NCBI RefSeq assembly: GCF_021168455.1
Contig: NZ_JAJOZR010000014.1
Coordinates: 1-64,000 of the forward strand
Reading direction: 5' to 3'
DNA: 64,000 nt
Origin: Ferranicluibacter quercicola
GTDB lineage: Bacteria; Pseudomonadota; Alphaproteobacteria; Rhizobiales; Rhizobiaceae
A program made the position numbers and the translations under genes. This document shows positions 9,043 to 17,664 of the stretch, piece after piece (within the stretch, counting starts at the first letter, position 1; each line of letters starts with the position of its first letter). The notes below the pieces were generated by a model that was not told where the DNA came from, searched no databases, and saw nothing but the letters and a program-made list of their open reading frames with translations.

Positions 9043-12000
9043 ATGTCGATCAAAGCCAGTATCTACCATCTGACCCATTACACCTACGACCGCCCCGTCC
9101 GCCTCGGCCCGCAGGTGATCCGCCTGAAGCCGGCCGCACATTCCAAGACGAAGGTGCTGAGCCACGCGCTGAAAGTAACGCCTGCCAATCATTTCGTGAC
9201 CCTGCAGCAGGACCCTTATGGCAGCTATCTCGCGCGCTACGTCTTCCCCGACCCGGTGACCGAGTTCAAGATCGAGGTCGATCTCGTCGCCGACATGACG
9301 GTCTACAATCCGTTCGACTTCTTCGTGGAAGAGAGCGCGGAGACCTGGCCGTTCGACTACCCCGAAGACATTCGCGAAGACCTTGCCATCTACAGCCAGC
9401 CCGAGCCCGCCGGCCCGGCCTTGCAGGCCTATCTCGACGGCCTCGACCGGACGCCGATGAACACCGTCGATTTCGTCGTCGGCATCAACATGCGGCTGCA
9501 GCAGGCCGTCAACTACGTCATCCGCATGGAGCCCGGCGTGCAGACGCCCGAGGAAACGCTGACGAAGGCGCTCGGCTCCTGTCGCGACTCCAGCTGGCTT
9601 CTCGTTCAGATCCTGCGCCATCTCGGCCTCGCCGCCCGCTTCGTCTCCGGCTATCTCATTCAGCTTGCACCCGACCTGAAAGCGCTCGATGGCCCCTCCG
9701 GCACCGAGGTCGACTTCACCGACCTGCACGCCTGGTGCGAGGTCTACCTGCCCGGCGCCGGCTGGGTCGGGCTCGATCCGACCTCGGGGCTCCTGACCGG
9801 CGAAAGCCATATTCCGCTCTCGGCCACGCCGCATTACCGCAACGCCGCGCCGATCTCGGGCGGCTTTGCCGGCGATCCCGACACGCGGACCGAATTCGCC
9901 TTCGAGATGCGGGTGGACCGCGTCGCCGAACATCCGCGCATCACCAAACCGTTCTCCGACGAAAGCTGGGACGCGCTGAACGCGCTCGGCCACGAGGTCG
10001 ATGCCGCGCTGACCGCCAACGACGTCCGCCTGACCATGGGCGGCGAGCCGACCTTCGTGTCGATCGACGACTTCGAATCCGGCGAATGGAATACCGATGC
10101 CGTCGGCCCGACCAAGCGCGCCAAGGCCGACGACCTGATCCGCCGCCTGCGCGAGCGCTTCGCGCCTGGCGGCTTCCTCCATTACGGCCAGGGCAAGTGG
10201 TATCCCGGCGAAAGCCTTCCGCGCTGGACCTTCTCGCTCTACTGGCGCCGCGACGGCGTGCCGATCTGGCGCAATCCCGAGCTCGTCGCGCGCGAGGACG
10301 TGGACACCAAGGCGGGACCTGAAGAGGCCGAAAAGCTTCTGACGGGCATTGCCGTTGCCCTGGGCATCGAGCCCGACATGGTCCTGCCGGCCTATGAGGA
10401 CCCGGCGGAATGGATCATCAAGGAAGGCAGCCTGCCCGAAAACGTGGATCCCTCGAATTCCAAGCTGAAGGATGCCGAGGAGCGCAGCCGCATCGCCCGC
10501 GTCTTCGAGCGCGGCCTGACGGTTCCCACCGGCTTCGTCCTGCCCGTGCAGGCCTGGAACGCACAGGCCGCCGGCGGACAGACGGGCGGGCGTAAATGGA
10601 TGAGCGAGCGCTGGCGCACGCGCCGCGGCAAGATCTTCCTCGTGCCCGGCGACAGCCCCGTCGGCTACCGCATCCCGCTCGGCGCCCTGCCCTACATCCC
10701 GCCGTCGCAGTTTCCCTATATCCACGAGGCGGATCCCTCGATCCCCCGCGCGCCCCTGCCGGACTTCCCGGTCGGCCCGGGCCGTGCCGCCGGCGCCCAG
10801 AAGCCGGACCGGGCGATGGCGGAGGCCTCCTTCCAGGCGGCCGAAGCCCAGCAGGACCGCAACGAGCAGGTGCTTGCTGAGATCGGCGGCGCCGTGCGCA
10901 CCGCCATGACGGTCGAGCCCCAGAACGGCCGCCTCTGCATCTTCATGCCGCCGGTCGAGCGGATCGAGGACTATCTCGACCTGATCGCAGCGGCCGAAAC
11001 CGCGGCAAGCGACCTCGGCCTCGCCGTCCATATCGAAGGCTATGCGCCGCCGCACGACGAGCGCGTCAACGTCATGCGCGTCGCCCCGGACCCCGGCGTC
11101 ATCGAGGTCAACGTGCATCCCGCAGCCAGCTGGCAGGAATGCGTCGACATCACCTCGGTCATCTACGAGGAGGCGCGCCAGTCGCGGCTCGGCGCCGACA
11201 AGTTCATGATCGACGGCCGCCACACGGGCACCGGCGGCGGCAACCATGTGGTGGTCGGCGGGCGCAACCCGAACGACAGCCCCTTCCTGCGCCGTCCCGA
11301 CCTGCTGAAGAGCCTCGTGCTGCACTGGCAGCGCCATCCATCGCTCTCCTACCTCTTCTCCGGCATGTTCATCGGCCCGACCAGCCAGGCGCCGCGCATC
11401 GACGAGGCCCGCCACGACAGCCTCTACGAGCTCGAGACCGCCATGGCGCAGGTGCCGCTGCCCGGCCAGGGCGTCCCGCCCCTTCCGTGGCTCACCGACC
11501 GCCTGTTCCGCAACCTCCTGACCGACGTCACGGGCAACACGCACCGCTCTGAAATCTGCATCGACAAGCTGTTTTCCCCGGACGGCCCGACCGGCCGTCT
11601 CGGCCTCGTCGAATTCCGCGGCTTCGAAATGCCGCCGAACGCGCGCATGTCGCTCGCCCAGCAGCTTCTGGTGCGCGCCCTCATCGCCCGCTTCTGGCAG
11701 AATCCGGCCGATGGCAGGCTGGTGCGCTGGGGCACCACCCTGCACGACCGCTTCATGCTGCCGCACCATGTCTGGGCCGATTTTCTCGACGTGCTGGCCG
11801 ACCTGCGCGCCAACGGCTTCGATTTCCGCCCGGAATGGTTCGAGGCACAGCTCGAATTCCGCTTCCCCTTCTGCGGCGAGGTCACCTATGAGGGCGCGAA
11901 GCTGGAACTTCGGCAGGCGCTGGAGCCCTGGAACGTCATGGGCGAACAGGGGGCGATCGGCGGCACCGTGCGCTATGTCGACAGCTCCGTGGAACGCCTG

Positions 12001-12411
12001 CAGGTCCGCTTCCAAACCGCCAATCCCGGCCGCTACACGGTCGCCTGCAACGGCCGCCCCGTGCCGCTGACACCGACGGGCGTCAACGGCGTGTCGGTCG
12101 CCGGCGTGCGCTACAAGGCCTGGCAGCCTGCGGCCGGCCTGCATCCGGTCCTGCCGGTCAACACGCCGCTGACCTTCGACATCTACGACACCTGGTCGCG
12201 CCGCTCGATCGGCGGCTGCATCTACCATGTCGCCCATCCCGGTGGGCGCAACTACGATACGTTCCCGGTCAACGGCAACGAGGCGGAGGCACGCCGGCTG
12301 GCGCGGTTCGAGCCCTGGGGCCACACGGCCGGCGGCTATGCGCTGACGCCGGAAACCCCGTCGCCGGAGTTCCCCTTCACCCTCGACCTGCGTCGGCCGG
12401 CGGGATTGTAG
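9043..12411 (+). CDS. Transglutaminase-like protein with DUF2126 C-terminal domain
   Basis: The 1122-residue protein opens with the bacterial transglutaminase N-terminal beta domain (about 1-90), then a transglutaminase/papain-fold core with a full triad: Cys180 in GSCRDSSW, His229 in LHAWCEV and Asp245 in LDPTSG. From about residue 330 to the end runs the long DUF2126 region, beginning LTMGGEPTFV and including HTGTGGGNHVVVGG. The ATG at 9043 has GAGGGGA upstream and starts the conserved ASIYHLTHYTYDRP motif. No signal peptide is seen. The next gene, ATP-grasp/alpha-E, begins 6 nt after the stop, so the two are co-transcribed. Comparative genomics has predicted that such operons form and process amide bonds on an unknown peptide or protein; the reaction is not established. 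Confidence 0.92.
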   Translation: MSIKASIYHLTHYTYDRPVRLGPQVIRLKPAAHSKTKVLSHALKVTPANHFVTLQQDPYGSYLARYVFPDPVTEFKIEVDLVADMTVYNPFDFFVEESAETWPFDYPEDIREDLAIYSQPEPAGPALQAYLDGLDRTPMNTVDFVVGINMRLQQAVNYVIRMEPGVQTPEETLTKALGSCRDSSWLLVQILRHLGLAARFVSGYLIQLAPDLKALDGPSGTEVDFTDLHAWCEVYLPGAGWVGLDPTSGLLTGESHIPLSATPHYRNAAPISGGFAGDPDTRTEFAFEMRVDRVAEHPRITKPFSDESWDALNALGHEVDAALTANDVRLTMGGEPTFVSIDDFESGEWNTDAVGPTKRAKADDLIRRLRERFAPGGFLHYGQGKWYPGESLPRWTFSLYWRRDGVPIWRNPELVAREDVDTKAGPEEAEKLLTGIAVALGIEPDMVLPAYEDPAEWIIKEGSLPENVDPSNSKLKDAEERSRIARVFERGLTVPTGFVLPVQAWNAQAAGGQTGGRKWMSERWRTRRGKIFLVPGDSPVGYRIPLGALPYIPPSQFPYIHEADPSIPRAPLPDFPVGPGRAAGAQKPDRAMAEASFQAAEAQQDRNEQVLAEIGGAVRTAMTVEPQNGRLCIFMPPVERIEDYLDLIAAAETAASDLGLAVHIEGYAPPHDERVNVMRVAPDPGVIEVNVHPAASWQECVDITSVIYEEARQSRLGADKFMIDGRHTGTGGGNHVVVGGRNPNDSPFLRRPDLLKSLVLHWQRHPSLSYLFSGMFIGPTSQAPRIDEARHDSLYELETAMAQVPLPGQGVPPLPWLTDRLFRNLLTDVTGNTHRSEICIDKLFSPDGPTGRLGLVEFRGFEMPPNARMSLAQQLLVRALIARFWQNPADGRLVRWGTTLHDRFMLPHHVWADFLDVLADLRANGFDFRPEWFEAQLEFRFPFCGEVTYEGAKLELRQALEPWNVMGEQGAIGGTVRYVDSSVERLQVRFQTANPGRYTVACNGRPVPLTPTGVNGVSVAGVRYKAWQPAAGLHPVLPVNTPLTFDIYDTWSRRSIGGCIYHVAHPGGRNYDTFPVNGNEAEARRLARFEPWGHTAGGYALTPETPSPEFPFTLDLRRPAGL

Positions 12412-12417
12412 GACGAC

Positions 12418-14874
12418 ATGACACAGAAGCCGACGGCGGAGGCCATCAAGGGCGGGACCACCAAGGGGGGAGCGGCCGGAGCGGCCGCTGCCGAGGCCCC
12501 CAGGCGGGCGCGCGACCCGGTGGCGGACTATCGCGCCCTGCCCGGCATCGCCGACGAAATGGTGGATGCGCAGGGCAAGGTGCGTCCCGTCTGGCAGCAC
12601 CTCGTCTCGGCCATCGGCCGCATGGACGAGGCCGAGCTTGCCAACCGCTTTGCCCGGGCCGACCGCTATCTGCGCGATGCCGGCGTCTTCTATCGCGCCT
12701 ACGGCACCAAGGAGAATTCCGAGCGCAGCTGGCCGCTGTCGCACATTCCGGTGCTGATCGCCGAGCGCGAATGGGAAGAGCTGTCGCTCGGACTCATCCA
12801 GCGCGCCGAGCTTCTCGAACGGATCGCCGCCGACATCTACGGGCCGAACACGCTCGTCAACGAAGGCTTCCTGCCGCCGGCCCTGGTCGCGGGCAATACC
12901 GAGTTCCTGCGGCCCATGGTCGGCGTGCCGCCGGCCGACGGCAACTTCCTGCATTTCGTGTCCTTCGAGATCGGCCGTGGTCCGGACGGCAACTGGTGGG
13001 TGCTTGCCGACCGCACCGAGGCCCCCTCCGGCGCCGGCTTCGCACTCGAAAACCGCGTGGCGACCACGCGCGCCTTCTCCGACATCTATGCCGAGACCCA
13101 TGTTCACCGTCTTGCCCGCTTCTTCGTCGCCTTCCGCGATGCCCTGCAGATGCGCAAGCGCTCGCCGGACGATCGCATCGCCGTGCTGACGCCGGGTCTC
13201 GCCAACGAGACCTATTTCGAACACGCCTATATCGCCCGCTATCTCGGCTTCATGCTGCTGGAGGGCGAGGATCTGACGGTGGTGGACGGACGCGTGATGG
13301 TGCGCACCGTCGCCGGCCTGAAGCCGATCGGCATTCTCTGGCGCCGCCTCGATTCCTCCTTCGCCGATCCGCTGGAGCTCAACCAGCGCTCTCATATCGG
13401 CACCCCCGGCCTGCTGGCCGCGCTGCGCTCCGGCACCGTGTCCATCGTCAACGCGCTCGGCTCCGGCATTCTGGAAACGCGCGCCTTCCTGGCCTTCATG
13501 CCGACCATCTGTCACCATCTGCTCGGCGAGGACCTGCTGCTGCCGAGCATCGCCACCTGGTGGTGCGGGCAGAAGCCCGAGCGCGAGCAGGTGGCCCGCA
13601 ACATCGAGAAGATGGTTATCGGCCCCGCCTATTCGACGCGCCCCTTCTTCGACGACAACGGCCGGTCGGTGCTCGGCTCGTCCATGCGCGAGAATGCCAA
13701 GCTGTCGATCCGCGACTGGCTGGCCAATGACGGGCAGAAGCTGGTCGGCCAGGAGGTCGTCACGCTCTCCACCACGCCTGCCTGGGTGGATGGCAAGCTG
13801 ACGCCGCGGCCGATGAGCCTGCGCGTCTATCTCGCCCGCACGCGCAACGGCTGGCAGGTCATGCCCGGCGGCTTTGCCCGGATCTCGAGCGGGGCGGACG
13901 CCGCCGCCATCGCCATGCAGGCCGGCGGCTCCGCGGCCGACGTGTGGATCGTCAGCGATCGCCCGGTCGAGCGGACGACGCTCCTCACCTCCGACGAAAC
14001 CTTCATCCGCACCATGCCCGGCAGCCTGCCGAGCCGGGCGGCCGACAACCTCTTCTGGCTCGGCCGCTATATCGAGCGCTCGGAAGGCGCCCTGCGCATC
14101 CTGCGCGCCTGGCACGGGCGGTTCGCCGAAAATGCCAACAGCGAAATGCCACTGCTGAAGGACATCTCGGCGTACCTGAAGGTGCTCGACATCGACAGTG
14201 CGCAGCCGGTGCCCGACAGCCTCGTCGCCAATATCGACAGCGCACTTTATTCGGCGAGCAATATCCGCGACCGCTTCTCGGCCGATGGCTGGCTGGCGCT
14301 CAACGACCTGTCGAAGACGGTGCGCAAGTTCCGCGCGACGGTGGAGGCCGGCGACGACGCGACGCATGCCATGACCATCCTGTTGCGCAAGCTCGCGGGC
14401 TTTGCCGGTCTCGTGCACGAAAACATGTACCGCTTCACCGGCTGGCGCTTCCTGTCGATCGGCCGTTATCTGGAGCGCGGCATGCACATGACCCGCCTGC
14501 TCGGTCATATGTCCGGCGGGGACGCGCCGGACGGGGCGCTCGACATGCTGCTGGAGATCGGCGACAGCGTCATGACCCACCGCCGCCGCTACAACGTCAA
14601 CACCGCGCCTCTGACGGTTACCGACCTCTTGGCGCTCGACCCGCTCAACCCGCGCTCCATCCTCTACCAGCTGAACGAAATCCGCGCCGAAGTCGAGCAG
14701 CTGCCGAACGCCTTTCAGAACGGCCAGATGTCGCCTTTCTATCGCGAGGCGCTGCGGCTGCATTCGGGTCTCGCGGTAATGACGCCCGAGGGCATGACGA
14801 GCGAGGTCTACGAGCACCTCGAGAAGGAGATGGAGCGCTTCTCCGATATCCTCGCCCAGACCTATCTGAGCTGA
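12418..14874 (+). CDS. Circularly permuted ATP-grasp type 2 fused to alpha-E domain
   Basis: The 818-residue protein begins with a low-complexity Ala/Gly/Lys stretch of about 35 residues. A circularly permuted ATP-grasp region (about 40-510) follows, with GPNTLVNEGFLPP, the NEGFL-type and HHLLGEDLLLPS segments, and TLLTSDETFIRTMPG at its end. The alpha-E helical domain (about 535-815) starts at LPSRAADNLFWLGRYIERSEG. In many bacteria these are two separate genes; here they are one polypeptide. ATP-grasp enzymes activate a carboxylate as acyl phosphate and join it to an amine. It is flanked on both sides by transglutaminase-like genes (6 nt upstream, 145 nt downstream), which suggests a ligase plus cleaving or cross-linking partners. 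The substrate is unknown. Confidence 0.92.
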   Translation: MTQKPTAEAIKGGTTKGGAAGAAAAEAPRRARDPVADYRALPGIADEMVDAQGKVRPVWQHLVSAIGRMDEAELANRFARADRYLRDAGVFYRAYGTKENSERSWPLSHIPVLIAEREWEELSLGLIQRAELLERIAADIYGPNTLVNEGFLPPALVAGNTEFLRPMVGVPPADGNFLHFVSFEIGRGPDGNWWVLADRTEAPSGAGFALENRVATTRAFSDIYAETHVHRLARFFVAFRDALQMRKRSPDDRIAVLTPGLANETYFEHAYIARYLGFMLLEGEDLTVVDGRVMVRTVAGLKPIGILWRRLDSSFADPLELNQRSHIGTPGLLAALRSGTVSIVNALGSGILETRAFLAFMPTICHHLLGEDLLLPSIATWWCGQKPEREQVARNIEKMVIGPAYSTRPFFDDNGRSVLGSSMRENAKLSIRDWLANDGQKLVGQEVVTLSTTPAWVDGKLTPRPMSLRVYLARTRNGWQVMPGGFARISSGADAAAIAMQAGGSAADVWIVSDRPVERTTLLTSDETFIRTMPGSLPSRAADNLFWLGRYIERSEGALRILRAWHGRFAENANSEMPLLKDISAYLKVLDIDSAQPVPDSLVANIDSALYSASNIRDRFSADGWLALNDLSKTVRKFRATVEAGDDATHAMTILLRKLAGFAGLVHENMYRFTGWRFLSIGRYLERGMHMTRLLGHMSGGDAPDGALDMLLEIGDSVMTHRRRYNVNTAPLTVTDLLALDPLNPRSILYQLNEIRAEVEQLPNAFQNGQMSPFYREALRLHSGLAVMTPEGMTSEVYEHLEKEMERFSDILAQTYLS

Positions 14875-15019
14875 CGCGGCGCGGGCCGTACGGCCGTCTC
14901 GTCGTTTTGGGACGCGGCCGCTTTTCTGATGCGTCGGAGCGTCAAACAGGGCATAGAGTCGGGACGAACGACGGCGCCCGCGGGGCGAGGGTCGGGGACG
15001 GACCAGATGCGGCGGATCC

Positions 15020-15898
15020 ATGCTCTACGATATCAGTCTCAAGATCACCTATAGCTACGAGATCCCGGTATCCGGCGGACGCCATATGGTGCGCGTGCTG
15101 CCGCTGTCGCTGCCGTCGCGCCAGCGGCTGGTGGCGGGCACCGTCACCTGCTCCCCGGTGCCCGAGGAGCGCACCGACATGCTGGACTTCTTCCGCAATC
15201 CGGCGACGTCGATCCTCTTTCGCAAGCTTCACGACGAGCTCGTCATCCACATGAAGGCGCGGGTGCAGCTGGAGACCGCCATGCCCACGGCGGACTTCTC
15301 GCCGGATCTCGCTGCCTTTCCCGCAGAGATCGGCGCCGTCTGGTCGCTCGACCCCGGCTCGCCCCATCATTTTCTGGCACCGAGCCCGCGGCTGGCCGAG
15401 GACCCGACGATCGCGGCCTATGCCCGCGGCATCGCCAAGCCCGGAATGACCGTCCGCGAGATCGCCGGCCTGATGTGCGAGCGGATCTACAAGGACTTCA
15501 CCTACGACCCGAAGGCGACGTCCGTGGACAGCACGCCGATCGAGGCCTTCCGGCTGAAGAAGGGCGTCTGCCAGGACTTCGCCCATATCATGATCGTCGC
15601 GCTGCGCGCGCTCGGCATTCCCGCCGGCTATGTCAGCGGCTTCCTGCGCACGCTGCCGCCGCCCGGCAAGGAGCGGCTGGAAGGGGCGGACGCCATGCAT
15701 GCCTGGGTGCGCGTCTGGTGCGGCAAGATGCTCGGCTGGGTGGAGCTCGACCCGACCAACAACGTGCCCGCCGGCACGGACCACATCGTCGTCGGCCACG
15801 GCCGCGACTATTCCGACGTCGCGCCGGTCATCGGCGTCCTCAAGAGCTATGGCAGCCACAAGACCGACCAGGCCGTCGATGTCGTTCCGGTCGCCTGA
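15020..15898 (+). CDS. Transglutaminase family protein
   Basis: The 292-residue protein has an N-terminal beta domain (MLYDISLKITYSYEIPV onward, about 1-95) and a transglutaminase core with an intact triad: Cys184 in KGVCQDFAH, His227 in MHAWVRV and Asp244 in LDPTN. The C-terminal GHGRDYSDVAPV segment is typical of this subfamily. It lacks the DUF2126 extension of the first transglutaminase in the block and has no signal peptide. It follows the ATP-grasp/alpha-E gene on the same strand after 145 nt and probably belongs to the same operon. The reaction (isopeptide hydrolysis, transfer or cross-linking) is not known. Confidence 0.93.
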   Translation: MLYDISLKITYSYEIPVSGGRHMVRVLPLSLPSRQRLVAGTVTCSPVPEERTDMLDFFRNPATSILFRKLHDELVIHMKARVQLETAMPTADFSPDLAAFPAEIGAVWSLDPGSPHHFLAPSPRLAEDPTIAAYARGIAKPGMTVREIAGLMCERIYKDFTYDPKATSVDSTPIEAFRLKKGVCQDFAHIMIVALRALGIPAGYVSGFLRTLPPPGKERLEGADAMHAWVRVWCGKMLGWVELDPTNNVPAGTDHIVVGHGRDYSDVAPVIGVLKSYGSHKTDQAVDVVPVA

Positions 15899-16094
15899 CG
15901 GCACCGTTTCTCCGTGACCTGTGCTGTTCTGCGGCACCTGTCCGCCATGCGGAACAGGATCCTGCCGCAAATCCTGCCGTGTCCGTAAAAGTTTAGCTTC
16001 TCCTGTAAGCCGTCACCAACGAAGCCCTGCTAACAATGCGGCAAGATGGGCTTCGGCGATATCGCGAAGCGGACCGTGGACGCAGGAGAGGGAC

Positions 16095-17345
16095 ATGAGG
16101 CGATTTTTCGGCATGATCGGGCGGAGCCTCGAAGACCGGGGCGGCAACATCGCGCTGATGGCGGCCGTCGTGCTTCCGGTTGTTCTCTTCGTCGCCGGCG
16201 TGGCGATCGACACCACCAACATCGTCTTTCAGAAAAATCGGCTGCAGGCCGCGGTGGACAGCGGCGCGCTGGCCGCCGCCTCGGGCCTTGCCAACAAGCA
16301 CATGACCGTGGACGAGGCCCGCGAAGCCGCGCGCGACTACGTCGTCATCGCCATGCGGAACGCCACGGCCAGCCCGATACCGATCGGCTCGCCCGCCGCG
16401 TCGGAAGCCAGCGTGAAACAGGCGGCGGCCGACAAGCTGCTGATCGACAATATATCCGTCACGATCGAGCCGAAGACCCTCCAGACGGGTGCGAAGGGTT
16501 ACGACATCAGCGTCAAATCCACCCTCCCCGTCGATCTCAACGCCATGACGCGCCTCGTGAGCGGCGACGGCATCAACCTGTCCGCGACCGGCAAGTCGGA
16601 AGGCGTCTCGGACACGAAGAACGCCCTGTCGATGGTGCTCGTTCTCGATCGATCCGGCTCGATGGCCTGGAAGACCGACACCAAGGACACATCCACCAAC
16701 GGCTGCTACATCTACGAGGAAGCCTACTGGCCCTACTCGAAGTGGAGCACGCCCTGCTACGTCTCGAAGATCGCAACGCTGAAGAAGGCCGTGAACAGCC
16801 TTCTCACCCAGCTGAAGACGGCCGATCCCACCTCGATCTATGTGAGAACCTCCGCGATCTCCTACAACAACGCGCAGGACGCGCCCGGTGTGCTCGCCTG
16901 GGGAACGGCCGGCACAGGAACCTATGTCAACGCGCTTGCGGCGACCGGCGGAACGGACTCGAGCGACGCCTTCACCTCCGCCTACCGGGACCTGTCGGGC
17001 AACACGGAAACGAAGGCTCACGCGCAGAAGACGGGCGCAGTTCCGACCAAATACATCGTCTTCATGACGGATGGCGAGAACAACTATTACCAGAACAGAA
17101 CGGGCGACAGCGAAGCGACGCGATCGGACGCGGCCACGAAGTTCTATTGCGACAAGGCCCGCGACGACGGCATCAAGGTCTTTACCGTCGCCTTCAAGGC
17201 GCCCAAGCGCGGCCAGGATCTCCTGCTGGGCTGCGCCACGGACCCGACCTACTATTTCCAGGCCGAGAAGAGCGAGGACCTCGTTTCAGCCTTCAAGGCG
17301 ATCGGCAACAAGGCCAGCAACCTGATGGTCCGGCTGACGCAGTAA
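16095..17345 (+). CDS. TadG-like pilus-assembly protein with von Willebrand factor A domain
   Basis: The 416-residue protein has an N-terminal TadE/G-type segment (GGNIALMAAVVLPVVLFVAGVAID, one membrane helix at about 20-42), followed by FQKNRLQAAVDSGALAAA, the usual TadG N-terminal pattern. A vWA domain from about 180 to 410 includes the MIDAS-type motif DRSGSM and a later MTDGEN. The ATG at 16095 has AGGAGAGGG upstream; earlier in-frame starts lack it. Such proteins anchor in the inner membrane with the bulk in the periplasm. No other tad/cpa genes lie nearby, so it is an orphan copy, and a strong terminator follows. Function beyond surface or pilus association is not deducible. Confidence 0.88.
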   Translation: MRRFFGMIGRSLEDRGGNIALMAAVVLPVVLFVAGVAIDTTNIVFQKNRLQAAVDSGALAAASGLANKHMTVDEAREAARDYVVIAMRNATASPIPIGSPAASEASVKQAAADKLLIDNISVTIEPKTLQTGAKGYDISVKSTLPVDLNAMTRLVSGDGINLSATGKSEGVSDTKNALSMVLVLDRSGSMAWKTDTKDTSTNGCYIYEEAYWPYSKWSTPCYVSKIATLKKAVNSLLTQLKTADPTSIYVRTSAISYNNAQDAPGVLAWGTAGTGTYVNALAATGGTDSSDAFTSAYRDLSGNTETKAHAQKTGAVPTKYIVFMTDGENNYYQNRTGDSEATRSDAATKFYCDKARDDGIKVFTVAFKAPKRGQDLLLGCATDPTYYFQAEKSEDLVSAFKAIGNKASNLMVRLTQ

Positions 17346-17372
17346 AACAAATGTCGGCACTCCCTCATAGAG

Positions 17373-17401
17373 ACCCGCGCGACCCATTCGCGCGGGTTTT
17401 T
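17373..17401 (+). terminator. Rho-independent terminator after the TadG-like gene
   Basis: A perfect 10-bp stem (ACCCGCGCGA / TCGCGCGGGT) with a 5-nt loop CCCAT runs into TTTTT. It lies 28 nt past the stop at 17345 and isolates the glycogen operon from upstream transcription. Confidence 0.9.
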
Positions 17402-17552
17402 CGCATGTGCAGACCCTCTGCCCCCGGCCCGCGGCCGGCAGCGCGAAGAACCGGGGAAACGGCGGCGGAGGCACGCGGATCGAACACCGAGACGAGGAAG
17501 CCCGTCACCATCGAGCACGCGCCGCCGCCCGCCGGCTTCATTTTACATCCTC

Positions 17553-17581
17553 TTGAAAACACTTATTGCAAGCGCTTCGTA
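17553..17581 (+). promoter_or_regulatory. Possible glg operon promoter with LacI-type operator
   Basis: The gap from 17346 to 17664 contains no gene. After the terminator its main signal is TTGAAA at 17553-17558, 17 nt before the weak candidate TTCGTA, overlapped by the perfect palindrome AAGCGCTT at 17570-17577, inside TTGCAAGCGCTTCG. The AAnCGnTT core is typical of LacI-family operators. A repressor bound there would cover the -10 region. The promoter hexamers are only fair, and the assignment rests on position and palindrome alone. Confidence 0.35.
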
Positions 17582-17664
17582 TCGGTGCATACATTGCTGG
17601 AATTCTCCGCACGCGTGCGCCTGCGGTGGTGTCGGAACAACGTTCAAGAGGGTAGCCCGGATCC

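Noticed and set aside
8905..15021. Minus-strand open frame of 2038 codons across the transglutaminase block
   Set aside because: It is exactly antisense to three genes with full family motifs. Its translation is Arg/Gly/His-rich without domains. It is a high-GC codon-bias shadow.
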